Positions 25,214 to 36,525 of a DNA stretch of 64,000 nucleotides are shown here, piece by piece (position 1 is the stretch's first letter; every line of letters begins with the position of its first letter). Location of the stretch: positions 15,937,047-16,001,046 of the forward strand of contig CM060342.1 in the NCBI GenBank assembly GCA_030674155.1, given 5' to 3'. This DNA is from Stramonita haemastoma. Its lineage: Eukaryota; Mollusca; Gastropoda; Neogastropoda; Muricidae. The notes under the pieces were generated by a model. That model searched no databases, had not been told where the DNA came from, and saw nothing but the letters and a program-made list of their open reading frames with translations. The translations under genes were made by a program, and so were the position numbers.

Positions 25214-27192
25214 ACTGATAACTATGATGGCAATGTGCATACTTGTTTCCAATACCGATCACTGAAATGTTGAAGAAAAGAAGTGCTCAATGAAATAGCA
25301 GTACCTTGATCACAAATACAAGGATGTTTTTTATTTATATGCTGATCAGTCTCGACAAGGCAAAACTTTCGCTTTTGGCTGCACTCTTTCTGTGTGCTTT
25401 TAAAGTTTTGCATGGCCAGCGAAAGAATATTACTTGCATTTGGATTTCATCAGTTTGCTGTGTGAGTTGCTGACTTTTTGCAAATTTTTTGCATGCGAAT
25501 GATGCATGGACAAAACAAGGAATAGCAGACAACGCCCAAAGAAGATAATGACAATGCAGTTGCGCTTCAAGAAGTCAAGTCAAAGTCAAAAACACTTTAA
25601 TCATCCCTGAAGGGCAATTACAATACTGACAGGCATATTGATACAAATCATAATCAAACACACGAAATAACTACATTTCATATTTGTTCAGACATTATAT
25701 AACTTCAAATAAAAATGTCACAAACACCTCACACTCTACGCGCGCGTGCTTGCACACACGCAAACACACACACACACACCAATGTTTAGATACAATGTTC
25801 TTAAAAAACAACAACAAAAAAACCATTGACTAGAAAAGACATATAATCACCATTATTTACGCACTGTACGCGCGCGTTCGCACATATACATGCATGCACA
25901 CACGCTCTCCCCCCTCCCACACCCACTCGCCCACACACACCACACGGTCCCCCCCCCCCCCCACACACTATCCACACCCCACCCCCACAAGCACACACAC
26001 ACAAGCACAAAGTGACACACTTACATTTACACACACACTCAGAAGGATGTCTTAAGAGGAAGTCTCTCCTGGATAGACTGTAATTCAGAACAACAAAGCC
26101 AGGCTGAAACTTTGCGTTAAGCTGTGCAGAGACTAGATGACTAAAGTGGCATCAAACAAAACAAGAGTTCTTGCTGAGCTTGTGGTGAAGTCTGGCCCAG
26201 ACTGCTGGACACTTTGCACTTCAGTTATTAGAAGTGATCACTGTACTTTTGGTTTCCACCTACGGCCATTTTCAGTTTTAAAGTGAAACACAATACTCTT
26301 TCCTGACGACAGTGTCTTGTCAGATAACTTTGTACAAAAAAAAAAAAGCTTCAGGGGATGCAACCCCCTGACCCCTGCTTCCTACCACTCCCCCCCCCCT
26401 CCCCTCCATTTTTTGGATTCTCAACAGTTGGCAGCTGTGCTTGTCATGGAGGCAATTTTAGAATTGTCATTTGTAAAAATAAACTTGCAGATTAGCAGCT
26501 AGAGTAGTGCAGCTGTGCTGTCCTATTTGCTTTTAGATGAAAGAATTGTTATGAACAGAAGAAAGTTGGGCTAGGTATGTGAAGTATAGACAAGAAACAG
26601 GAATTTGGGCAGGAGGGGGGGGGGTTGTCGTACATAATTCTATGTGTCGTTTAAGGTGGGATGTGTTGAAATTGTTGACATTTTGTTTACAAGCCCACAT
26701 GAGAAGTTGTGGCTTATATTGAAAGGGCATCACTTGTAAATCATTAAAATTCATAAATGACTGTTTTCTGCACTGTTGCCACGAAAAAACCCCAGTATGG
26801 TTGCCAAAACTAAATGTTTCAAACTTCTAAGCCTTTTTTTTATCTATAACAAGTAGAAGAAACCCGTTTCTACAGACACGTTTTACAACCTAAATTCTTT
26901 AAATTCACACAGGAAAAATTCCATATTTGCATTGAGCAATCGTTTTATTCTTTAAAAAAACAAAACAAAACAAAAACAGCACGATTTTGGCCACTTTAAA
27001 CCCATGTCCCACCTTAAATGGTATATAGTGTTCTAAAATAGGGAGAGAGGCATTCAGTTTTAGGGGTAGTGTGTTGTGTTATATACGTAAGGGAAATGTG
27101 TTGTGTTATACACAGTTGTAGGGGTACCGTTATTTTATTTTATTTACTGTATTATGCTGTGTGTGTGCACATGCATGGGTGCACTTGTGTGG

Positions 27193-27261
27193 TAAGTGTC
27201 AGGGTAGTTAACTCGTACAGCTGACAATGTCAGCTGTACGAGTTAACTACCCTGACACTTA
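27193..27261. repeat. Perfect 33-bp inverted repeat with 3-base loop (copy 2)
   Basis: Identical to the hairpin in copy 1, also followed about 27 bases later by AATAAA. Confidence 0.97.
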
Positions 27262-27597
27262 TCACCCCCATGACCTGACCTGACCTCAATAAAGTTTCCG
27301 AAACCTCCTCCCCTGGTGTTCAGTGTTAGTAACCTTCACCTCTCCTGTCCTGTGTTGCATGAGGTGTGCATGGGTGTGAGCTGTCGCAGAGAACTGTGGT
27401 CACTGTCCAACAGCTATATAAGTAAATTACCTCTAGGGGTGGGTGGTCGGGGGACTGGAGGTGGGAGACTATATAGCGCCTCAACACTGCAAACCTTCCC
27501 CCACTTGGAAAACTGGAAGATAACCACCCCAACCCTACCCCCCCAAAAACGAATGCCATGTATGCTCCATTATCCCCCCTGCATTTCTCCACCATGA

Positions 27598-27800
27598 CCT
27601 GGAAATATTACTTACATGCCTATTGCACCCCCCTTTTTTTTTAAAAATCAAACTTGGAAATATTACTTACATGCCTATTACATCCCCCCCCCCCCCCATT
27701 TTTAATCAAACTTGGAAATATTACCTACATGCCTATTGCATCTTCCCCCCCTCCTTCTTTATCAAACTTGGAAATATCTACATGCCATTGCCTTTTGCAT
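27598..27800 (+). repeat. Four-copy about 60-bp minisatellite
   Basis: Units ATCAAACTTGGAAATATTAC plus ATGCCTATTGCATCCCCC, separated by variable C and T runs. It starts just after the 6.78 kb duplication. Confidence 0.85.
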
Positions 27801-28394
27801 CCCCTAACCCCCAACCTCCCCCCCAAAAAAAGATTATCACTAGCTGGGCCTACTATCACCATCCCCCACCCACCCCCTATTTACCTTCTCAGCAGAAATA
27901 CTGTCAACAATGTTTTAAATAGTACCTCCATCCCCACTCCCTAATCATATCACACCTGCTATTCCCACCAACTCTTTTTATCTCACTATGCTACTGCTCT
28001 CCAAAGCAACTAGGGAAGGAAAATACTACCAGCCTTATTTTCACAAAACCCTAACAAAATTTAAGGAAATCGTACCACTTTGCATTAATTCGAAATTGTA
28101 ACACTTTGTATTAATTAATTTGATTTCCCAGTCTTCTATCTCTCCCCCCCCCCCCCCAAAAAAAAAGAAAAAAGAAAGAGGACACAAATGTATCTTTAGA
28201 GAAACCTAACACCATATCTGTTCTGATCTCGTAACACACCTCCTCTCCCCCCCCCCCCCCACCCCCCCCCTTAACAACAGATGGATTTCCCTGACTCGCT
28301 ATAAAAAAAACATAAGAAAACAACACAACACAGCCTTGACTATCAACACTAAACATAGACCCCTGTCACCACATCAAGCAGCCACACTTCCTGA

Positions 28395-28870
28395 CAAACC
28401 ATTGAAAATACCTTAACTCATGAAAAATGCACTGTCTTTGTCCTAAAACCTTTGGAAATATCTTCACATCCTGAAAATACACTAACTCCTAAACCTTTGA
28501 AAATATCTTCACTTTTGAAAATGCATTATATCTTACTTCCTCATACCTTTGAAAATATCTTAAGTCCTGAAAATATCTGAACTCCTGAAAATATATACCC
28601 TAACTCTTCATATCTTTGAAAATACTGAACTCCTAAAAATATACACCCTAACTCCTCAGACTTTTGAAAATATCTTCATTCCTGAAAATACAATAATTCT
28701 ATCTCTAAAACCATTGGAAATATTTTTTAAACTCTTGAAAATGCAAATCTATCCTATCTCCTAAAACCTTAAATAAAATATCTTAACTCCTGAAAACGCA
28801 TCCTACATTCCTCGAACATTTGAACATACTAACATCTCAAACCTCCAGAAATAAAGACTACCTTAAAAAC
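28395..28870. repeat. Degenerate minisatellite, about 40-60 bp units
   Basis: CCTTTGAAAATATCTTAACT followed by CCTGAAAATACACTAACTCC-like units recur about ten times with heavy divergence. No coding frame. Confidence 0.75.
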
Positions 28871-28943
28871 TTTGGAAACCAGTCCTATCTTCATCCATCC
28901 TAACTGCCCTTAAATTTAAAACTAGAACCTACTGCTGACTTAC

Positions 28944-29031
28944 CTGGACAGAAGAGCGGTGTGGCCGGCTCCTTGTCATTCCTCTCGCTTCAAACTCAAC
29001 TGACACAACCGCCATATTGTCCACTGCCTTC
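28944..29031 (-). pseudogene. Possible hemopexin exon relic (like exon e)
   Basis: Reading minus, the borders are good: tgttttcag|GAAGGC and GTCCAG|gtaagt, 88 nt. One frame is fully open (KAVDNMAVVSVEFEARGMTR onward). Another frame gives NDKEPATPLFCPG just before the donor, resembling GDKRILFFAG at the end of exon e. VEFEARG followed by NDK would be a good hemopexin strand if one base were lost. Position and strand fit the second MMP. An unrelated internal or first coding exon (an ATG lies in AATATGGCGG) is the alternative. Confidence 0.35.
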
Positions 29032-29550
29032 CTGAAAACACACAAAGACCATAAACACAGCATCCAGGCAGAAAAGTGTGAATTGTAAATCTGCACAGAA
29101 TTAAGTTAACTGGCTCAGCACACTGTAGCATGACACAAAACCAACTGTGCAAAAAAAACACAAAAAACCCCACCAAACAACAATAGGGAATGCAATGGTC
29201 AGTATTGTAAATGTTAATATGAAAAGGAAAAGGACTGCCTAAAAAAAATACAACTTTTCTCTCAGGAGAGTCCACAGAGAAGACTTAGAACTTCATGCTT
29301 TGAGGTGGGGTTTTTGTTGTTGCTGGTTTTGTTTTCAAGGAAAAAATGAACTGAACAAAAACTATAAGCAGAATATAATGTGACACGGTTGGCAGCTCTA
29401 AAGAAACACCAACCACTCCCCCTCTTTTTTTTAAAATAGTTTTTTTTTCTCCTTTTTTTAAAAAAAAAAGGGGGGGGGGGGAGGAGAAAGAAATCCAACA
29501 GACATCTACAAGAACTGACCTTTCAGTATGTCTCCCAAGCTAAGTGCCTT

Positions 29551-29551
29551 A

Positions 29552-29625
<74 letters not shown>
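29551..29625 (+). repeat. (AC)n microsatellite
   Basis: Pure AC over about 75 bp. Confidence 0.98.
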
Positions 29626-29628
<3 letters not shown>

Positions 29629-29825
29629 GAAGAGAGGAAAATTTTTTATTATGTGATGTAAGTAAGTGCCAATCTGAACTGTCCTTACTTTTGTGCTAGA
29701 TGGACATTTAATCCCAGACTTGCAGACAATGCAGCCTCACCTGATTAACTCCAAACCACATTTTCCTCTGAAGTCAGAGTAAGGCTGCCTAGATGGTTAA
29801 GTACTTTTTTTTTTTCATTTGTCAG

Positions 29826-30292
29826 GTACAGCTGCGAGGTTCACCAATGGTGAGATTTCTGTGTATGTGACCATTTTATTTCCCACCATTTATTAGCTGT
29901 ATTCAGACATTGGGAATGGTATCTAAATATGACACCTGTGTGCATGCATTCTAAACGAAAATGTCATACATTTCAACCAGCATGAAACAGCCTACTCTTC
30001 CGAAAAGTGGAAGAGGTTTAAAATTGACACCTGTGTTTAAAAAAATCTCAATTGGCACAAAATGGCCTATTTTTCCTAAAGGCAGAAAAGGTTTTTAACG
30101 ACAGCACAAGCTGTCTCAGTGCATTCGCATGCAGTGCCTCAGTTTATAGTTTCAACCAATGGACTCTGACATTCAGTTAAATTTTTTCATCAAATTGGGA
30201 AGAAAGGGCAAGGCTGGGAATCAAACCCAGAACCTCACGGTTTACTTGTTGGGCAGGTGAATGTCTTAACCATTCTGCATCTTCCTTCTTAC
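29826..30292 (-). mobile_element. SINE head B-tail t2, full length with internal duplication
   Basis: GCTGCGAGGTTCACCAATGG to CTTGTTGGGCAGGTGAATGT CTTAACCATTCTGC. The segment around GGCCTACTCTTCCGAAAAG occurs twice (29,988 and 30,064). Confidence 0.85.
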
Positions 30293-30351
30293 ACACAGAT
30301 TTTAATTCTGACACCCAAGCTGACATAGCGATAACAGCACACATACAGACA

Positions 30352-30645
30352 CAGTTAAAGTTAAAGTCTGTCCCGAGCCTAAGGCTCATCAGGCCGGTGC
30401 TTATCCCGGTTTCTGTGGCGTTAAGCGACTGAGAGTCATAGACTCCCCCCTGGATAGGACGCCAGTCTCTCGCAGGGTTACCCCCCAACACAAGGTTGGT
30501 ACCCCTTTTAACACCTGGGTGGGGTGAGAAAATAGCCGTAAAGTGCCTTTTCCAAGGGCACAACGCCATAGCTGAAAGCTGGGATCAATCCCGCAACCTT
30601 TAGATTACGAGTCCAACGCCCTAACCACTAGACTACAGCGGCGGC
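30352..30645 (-). mobile_element. SINE head C, full length
   Basis: AGTTAAAGTTAAAGTCTGTC to ACCACTAGACTACAGCGGCG. One of the best-preserved copies. Confidence 0.9.
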
Positions 30646-30772
30646 ACAGGCACAGTGCCTGCCAATAATCACATACACCTAGAGATAGTGATTATCATGT
30701 TCACAGACATACGCACAGATGATTAACACACACACACACAATTTTAAACAGTCCTGTCTTTCATATTTTAGG

Positions 30773-31012
30773 TTGGCAGCTGCGTTACTGGCATGCAATG
30801 GCCTACTCTTCCAAAGGCAGAACAGGCTTTAACGTGAGTGCAAGATGTTCTGCGTGTAGTCTCATCCAAACAGTACTTTCAGGGGAGTGGAATTGGCACT
30901 GATGTTACCTTCAAAGGAAAAATTCCCTCCGACAGGTGACTCAATAGTGGCTCGAACCCGGGCCATCAGATCACAATGCTCTAACCACTTGGCTATCCTA
31001 CACCCCACCATA
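30773..31012 (-). mobile_element. SINE head A, core
   Basis: GGCATGCAATGGCCTACTCT to CTAACCACTTGGCTATCCTA. Confidence 0.8.
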
Positions 31013-31161
31013 TGCAAATATTTAATCTTCAGCATGCATGTGTAGGTATACAAAAGGAATCAAGGCACTTGGAGGTCTGCACTTTAAGCTGATCTGGGAG
31101 ATAAGATTGATACATGCAAGTGCAAGACGTCACATGTAGGACACGTCTCCAAAAACCTCAC

Positions 31162-31351
31162 CTCTCCGACAAACATCATGATGGATGAGGGTGACAGGGT
31201 CATGTGGGGTCGAGCAAAGGTCAGGAGAGCAGATCGTCACTCCCCTGTGGTATGGAACCAGCATCGTCATCTTGAGACAGATCCTTTGCCTTCATCCACA
31301 AGCACAGTCAGGCATTGATGACGGCAGTGGCCAATCTGTCCCATGGCCAGC
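31162..31351 (-). pseudogene. Second MMP: disabled hinge/hemopexin exon (like exon d)
   Basis: The acceptor is tttttctag|GCTGG and the donor is GGAGAG|gtgagg. The length is 190 nt against 191 for exon d. Pieces match exon d in order but in different frames: QDDDAGSIPQGSDD (acidic hinge), PDLCSTPHDPVTLIHHD (exon d: PDPCSTPFDAVTIIRSD), then MFVGE before the donor (exon d: LFIGK). A TGA and at least two frame changes interrupt it. The upstream third is not recognisable. It lies 1.3 kb downstream of the cysteine-switch exon, with no catalytic exons found between them, which argues for a relic gene. Confidence 0.55.
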
Positions 31352-31623
31352 CTAGAAAAACACACAGAGATTTCCAGCTGTGACGAGGGAGACAGAATGC
31401 AGTGCATGTTCTAGGTGACCCACAGGGGTTCAGATGGGGAATGCCCAACACCACATGCACACACAGCTACTGTTTTATGCATCACATTTACCTACACAGT
31501 TAAATCATCAAGGTTTCATTGCTCAAATCCATTTCTCTACAAAATAAAACAAAAAATAAAAAAAAAACCCACACAACAATATTCAATAGATCAAAGATAG
31601 ACATGTTAAAAAAGATATATTCT

Positions 31624-32030
31624 CATTCCTCGGCTAGAGCTCCGAGGTATACCAATGGCAAGATTTCTGCGTGTGCGACCGCTTTTTGCCCTTACCATTT
31701 AGGTAACCGCATTCCGACTTTGGGGATGGTGTCAAGACATGATGCCTAAGTGCAAGTGTTTTTTAAATGATTTTGTCATCCGTTCCTACCAGCATGAAGA
31801 ATGGCTTACTCTTCTGAAAGGCAGAACAGGTTTTTTATGTGTGTGCAAAATATTCTGCATGCATTTGCATGTGGAGCCTCATTTTATAGTCTCATCTGAA
31901 GGATTTTGACAATCAGTCTGATTTTTTTCACCAAACTGGGAAAAAAGGCAAGGTGGGAAATCCATCCCAGAATCTCAAGGTTTACCTGTTAGGTTGTTCA
32001 ACGTCTTAACCATCCCGCCACCTTCTTTAT
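31624..32030 (-). mobile_element. SINE head B-tail t2, full length
   Basis: TCCTCGGCTAGAGCTCCGAG to TGTTCAACGTCTTAACCATC. It lies between the two larger relics of the second MMP. Confidence 0.85.
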
Positions 32031-32199
32031 TGGAAGAAAAAGAAAGATATAAAGCAAAAAAACTAAAATGTGGCCCTGGCACAGCAGTGCCACCATCCTG
32101 TCTGACCACACTGTTCATAGCCCTGCTGACCACACAGGTGAGATGACCAATGCTAAGATTTCTGCTGATGCAACAGTTTTTTCCTCATCATCTTATTAT

Positions 32200-32480
32200 T
32201 AAAACTTTTTATTTTTATTGAGGATAATGGAATATGCATACAGTGCTTTTTTTTTTTAACATCCAGTCCCTATGTGAATGCAGTTTTGTAAATTTTGTCA
32301 TCTGTTCCCAATGGCCCACTCTTACAAAAAGTGGAACAGGATTAAGCGTGTGCGCAAGATGTTCTGCATGCGTTTGCACATGGGGCCTCGGTCTATAGTC
32401 TCATCTGAAGGACTTGTGGGGGGAGTGGAGTCAGCACAAATGTTACCTCCAGGGGAAAAATCCCCTCAAATGGGACATCG
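32200..32480 (-). mobile_element. SINE core-t1
   Basis: TTTTATTGAGGATAATGGAA to CCCTCAAATGGGACATCG. Confidence 0.8.
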
Positions 32481-32669
32481 AGATAGCTGCATTCCAACTT
32501 CAGGGTCAGCCTTTCTGTCCATGTCTGCTTATCTTCCCTTCTTTTTACCAACCCCCCGAGTGCTGGATTACAAAAAGTCTTTGTACTTTCTCCATTACCT
32601 TCTGAAAATTTATATCAAACTTTGTTTAATCCTACGCGCGTCTAGATATTCACTCACTCACTCACTCAC

Positions 32670-32839
32670 CAGTAAGTTGGGTCTGTTTTGTCCCATTTTG
32701 ATGTCAAAGTGTAGCATTGGTTCTTCGGAGGGCCTGGAAAGCTCCCCTGCTCAAGGATTGACCTCTGGCTCTGACCTGGATCTGAGTGACCACAGGGAGG
32801 CCGGCTTTTCAGCTCCTTGGTACGCCTGTGTTTCAATAC
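32670..32839 (-). CDS. Second MMP: propeptide exon with cysteine switch
   Basis: Reading minus, the acceptor is cttacccag|GTATTG and the donor is CTTACTG|gtgagt. The 170-nt exon is fully open in phase 0 and leaves in phase 2, exactly the phase needed by an exon of type a. It encodes KELKSRPPCGHSDPG, a variant of the MMP cysteine switch (family form PRCGxPD), and then QCYTLTSKWDKTDPTYW, the usual start of the mature enzyme (SKWDKT-LTY). The final TG before the donor would give Trp or a stop, where the family usually has Arg or Ser. It lies on the same strand as the main MMP, 13.5 kb downstream of its stop, so it belongs to a different, probably broken, paralogue. Confidence 0.65.
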
Positions 32840-32884
32840 CTGGGTAAGATTATGGCAAGAATAAGCAAAACCATATCCATAAGA

Positions 32885-33072
32885 AGGACGGTGGCAGGAT
32901 GGTTATTTAAGATGTTCACCTGCCTAACAAGTAAACTGTGAGGTTCGGGGTTCTATTCCTGGCCTTTTCCTCTCTTCCCAGTTTGAAGAAAAAATCAAAC
33001 TGAATGTTAAAGTCCTTTGAATGAGACTAGATAAACTGAGACCCATGTGGGAATGCACACACATCTTGCGAG
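32885..33072 (+). mobile_element. SINE head B, core start
   Basis: GGTGGCAGGATGGTTATTTA, box B GGGTTCTATTCC, AATCAAACTGAATGTTAAAG. Confidence 0.8.
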
Positions 33073-33204
33073 TGAGACCACATTATCAAACTTCACTAAC
33101 TTTACCGATGCGATTTTTAGAGTGTTGCTTACATTATTTGACCAACACTGCAGGTGTCTGTAAGTGTATCTCTCAGGCCTAGTTTACGCCAGAAAATTTT
33201 TTTT

Positions 33205-33292
33205 TCATTCTTCGGCGGGAGTACCAAGTCCAAGGTTCATCAATGGTGAGATTTTGCAGATGTAACAAGCCACATTCTGACTTCTGGGTTAT
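33205..33292 (-). mobile_element. SINE tail t2 fragment
   Basis: CCAAGGTTCATCAATGGTGA GATTTTGCAGATGTAAC. Confidence 0.7.
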
Positions 33293-33870
33293 GCCAGGAA
33301 ATAATAATTAGAATAGGAAGTGTTGAGATCAACTTGATCATTCAAACAGTCTCACACAAGTTTCCATACCAGCATTATTACATCATCATCTACATTATTC
33401 ATCATGCAAAAAAAAACCCACAAAAAAAACAAACCCAAAACAACCCATCTGATATTCACATAATTCTGAGGCCCCAGTTGCTCTGGTTTCATGGTGACCT
33501 CAGTTTTGATTTCCCATACACTTCTGTGCCTGTGCTGAGTTGGTGTCAAAGTCTTTGGGGTTGGAAATTCATGGGAGAAGGTAACTGGAGGGCTGTTGAG
33601 GTGATCACCACCATGGGTGGGCCTCTCACTAAGTCTGGCTCCACAACCAAGCTATTAATTATTGTTGTCAGTACGGGTTTGGGAGACGTTGAATGCAAAA
33701 GTAGGTGAAGGAAAAGACATCGCGTATGGGATCAGAACCTTTGGCACTAGTTGAAGAAATAACAGAGTGCATAATATGCCTGCTAGTGCTGCCTCCTGCC
33801 AATCTAATCTAATCATTACAAACACTGTCTTTTAAGCACCCCGACAGAAAGAAACAAATACAGATTAATT

Positions 33871-33872
<2 letters not shown>

Positions 33873-33932
<60 letters not shown>
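33873..33932 (+). repeat. (GT)n microsatellite
   Basis: Pure GT, abutting the split SINE that hosts the LINE. Confidence 0.98.
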
Positions 33933-33934
<2 letters not shown>

Positions 33935-35095
33935 ATTTTATTTATTCTTTTATATCGAGGATAATGGAATAAGCATTCAATATGCTTTTTTTTGGGCAGC
34001 AGCAAACAAGAACTGCAAATCCCCACAGATAATTTAACAGATCGAGCGAGCGCATACGGCATGGAGGTCAGTACAGAGAAATCAAAGATCATGGTCAACA
34101 GCGCGAGTAATGACATCACGGAAATAAAGATGAATGGAGAAACAGTAGAAGAGGTGAGCCAATTCAAATACTTAGGCTCCATCCTAACAAAAGATGGCAC
34201 ATCAAACAATGAAGTGAAAGCTCGCATTGCAACAGCAACATCTGCTCTAGTCAGACTCGAGAAGATCATCAGAAGCAACAACATCAGCTTCTGCACCAAA
34301 TATCACCTTTACAAATCCCTCGTGATATCTATCCTCCTATATGGCTGTGAATCATGGACTCTGACAGCAGAGTTAGAGAGGAGAATCCAAGCGTTCGAGA
34401 ACAAGTGCCACAGAAGACTCCTCAAAATATCATACAAAGAACACAAGACCAATAACTATGTGAAAGAAGAAATCAAAAAGTGTGTGGGCCCCCAAGAGCC
34501 TTTGCTCTCCACCATAAAGAGGAGAAAGCTGATGTGGTTTGGTCACACCACAAGACACAACACCCTAGCAAAAACCATCCTGCAAGGAACAGTCGAGGGC
34601 AAGAGAAGAAGAGGCCGCCAAAAGAAATCATGGGTTGACAACATCAAAGACTGGACTGCCCAACCCCTGCAACACCTCCTACTGGCCACACAGGATCATG
34701 AAGCATGGAAAAAGATCTCTGTTGCAGCTTCTCTCATGTCCCCCCTACGTCCTTTGGGACATGGGACTGAGTGAGTGAGTGAGTGATGCTTTTTTTCATC
34801 TAGTTCTCGTATGTATGCAGTTGTGTAAATTTATATTGTCATCTGTTCCCACCAGCACACAATGGCTTACTCTTACAAAAAGTGGAAAAGGATTTAACAC
34901 CTGCACAAGATTTCTGTGTGGGTTCGCACACTGGGCCTCGGTTTAAAGTCTCATCCGAAAGACTTTTGGGAAGAGTGGAGTCAGCACTGATGTTAACTCC
35001 AGGAGAAAAATCCCCCTCCACCGGGAATCGAACTCAGGTTGTCAAACTGCCAGCACAATGTTCTGACCATTAGGCTATCCCGTCCCATCCCGTGT
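33935..35095 (-). mobile_element. SINE head A-tail t1, split by the LINE insertion
   Basis: Tail t1 at 33,935-33,990 (TTTTATATCGAGGATAATGG) resumes at 34,787 and runs through the core to the head A box region (CCATTAGGCTATCCCGTCCC) near 35,090. The interruption is the LINE fragment with an 11-bp target duplication. Confidence 0.85.
33989..34785 (+). mobile_element. 5'-truncated non-LTR retrotransposon, reverse transcriptase C-terminus
   Basis: The open frame from about 33,992 to 34,774 encodes roughly 260 residues with no genuine ATG start. It starts inside the reverse transcriptase (DRASAYGMEVSTEKSKIM, FKYLGSILTKDGTS) and continues with YKSLVISILLYGCESWTL, RRKLMWFGHTTRH and GRRRGRQKKSW-like sequence (RRRGRQKKSWVDNIKDW). 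This is typical of RTE-type or related LINE polyproteins. The 3' end is a (GAGT)n tail. Flanking target duplications ATGCTTTTTTT are at 33,982 and 34,786. It is inserted in a minus-strand SINE. The frame is intact, so the insertion is young. Confidence 0.88.
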
Positions 35096-35307
35096 GTGTG
35101 TGTGTGTGCGTGTGTGCGTGTGCGCGCGTGTGTGCGTGCGTACGTGTGTGTGCGAGTGTGCGACACAAAATAGCCACATGAGGAAATCGAAAGTACAATG
35201 ATCACTCATCTTGTTGATGATGTTTTTCATATTATATAATGTGCAAACCAATACGTAATTTTGAATGAGCCATGGGTTAAGCACTAGTTGCATCGAATTT
35301 TTCTTAC

Positions 35308-35414
35308 CTTGCATTTGTTTCATAGCAGATCGGGTCCAATGGAAGTTGCCATATCTTAGTCGGACAACGTCCATTCCTGAAAGTTGGCTCCAGCATCAAA
35401 AAGTTGTTCACCAT
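35308..35414 (-). CDS. Candidate first coding exon, unknown product
   Basis: Reading minus, ATG at 35,414 opens MVNNFLMLEPTFRNGRCPTK and continues for 35 codons to ATGCAAG|gtaaga, a good donor. A second frame (MDVVRLRYGNFHWTR) is open over part of the same DNA, so the frame is uncertain. About 200 bases upstream in this sense lies a TGCGCATGCGC box, typical of NRF1-bound TATA-less promoters. No family is recognised and no second exon was found. Confidence 0.35.
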
Positions 35415-35594
35415 CGTTGCAGGCTAAACACGTTTTATCATATACGCAGTGAAAACACTTTCGTTTATTGCTACTTCATTAATCTAGCCTCTGAGTTCTA
35501 CTGTCACCAATGCCGTGGGATTTAATGCTTTGTTTTTGCCATCATTTGTCGTTAATCTTTCAAACAAAAGTCACTTCAACTCAACGTGCTCGAT

Positions 35595-35700
35595 AGACTT
35601 CCGGTGACTAACTGCGCATGCGCTAAATTTGTAACGGGACTTAGGCTTACTTCCTTGGACATTTTGTTGTGTGCTAGGCCTCCATTAAGGAAGATGGATG
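35595..35700. promoter_or_regulatory. Possible promoter with NRF1-type palindrome
   Basis: CTGCGCATGCGCTAAATT near 35,611-35,622 lies in an otherwise non-repetitive stretch. A minus-strand candidate first exon lies to the left. To the right is a plus-strand frame starting AAGATGGATGTTC (MDVLSIAHITVSSSIVLSV, hydrophobic). A divergent promoter is possible but unsupported by any recognised gene. Confidence 0.3.
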
Positions 35701-35839
35701 TTCTTTCAATCGCACACATAACTGTGTCTTCTTCTATCGTTCTTTCTGTGAAAGCTTTTTTTCTTGTTGTTTTCATACAACGAAACGGTTTGGTAGAACA
35801 AAAGTTGTGTTTTTATTTAATACACCACATAATATAAAT

Positions 35840-36525
35840 TTTACATTCAATTGTTTAGATCTAATTTTAGATCTTGTCTGGTTCGTCGTGTGTGTGTGTG
35901 TGTGTGTGTGTTGTGTGTGTGCGTGCGCGCACGTCTTTGAGAGTGAAAGACCGCCTTCTGAGTCATGGCATTTAAAAGAAAAGTCAAAGTTTTTTTTTTT
36001 TAATCGAAATTTGAAGAGATATCCTAATCATCTATTATTATTTCTAAAAAGCCCTGTGAAAAAAAAATCAGAGCAAAGGTTTTATTATCTGACAGACTTT
36101 CTATTTAGAATGCCATTTATCTGGCTGTTCTTCTTCACACTCAGATAGCAACAGCTGTTGCCTGTCATATGAGTGAAAATGCATTTTACTGCCCTTAAAC
36201 ACCTGATAAGTCAGACCCAGCACATCTGACTTCAACATGGGAGAAAATTGTTATCTTTGAAGTCTTTCTGGAAAAAAAAAAAGGCAGGAAAACTGAACAG
36301 AACACGAAGGCAGAAATTAGGCAAGAATGTGGCTACAGGAAGAAAAGGAACAAGGCAGACACACAGAAGGAAAGAAAAGAGGGAATTCCTTGCACAGAAT
36401 ATCAAGAAAGTGGGGATGCTATTCATACTGACAGGCTCTTAGCATTCTCACAGGGATGCTGGGATATCAACCATTGCAGGAGCCTGGAGATTAATTTTGT
36501 GGTTTGTTCACTTCCATAAAACGTG
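35840..36525. other. No recognised feature
   Basis: Short (GT)n at 35,889-35,925; no coding frame of note. Confidence 0.5.

Larger units (their letters stand above)
20765..27550. repeat. Tandem duplication, copy 2 (6,786 bp)
   Basis: Second copy of the 13,982-20,764 unit, ending in the C/A run before GAATGCCATGTATGCTCC. The junctions share only 2 bp (GA), so the duplication arose, or was assembled, without long homology at its ends. Every feature of copy 1 recurs at an offset of about 6,780-6,786. Confidence 0.95.
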
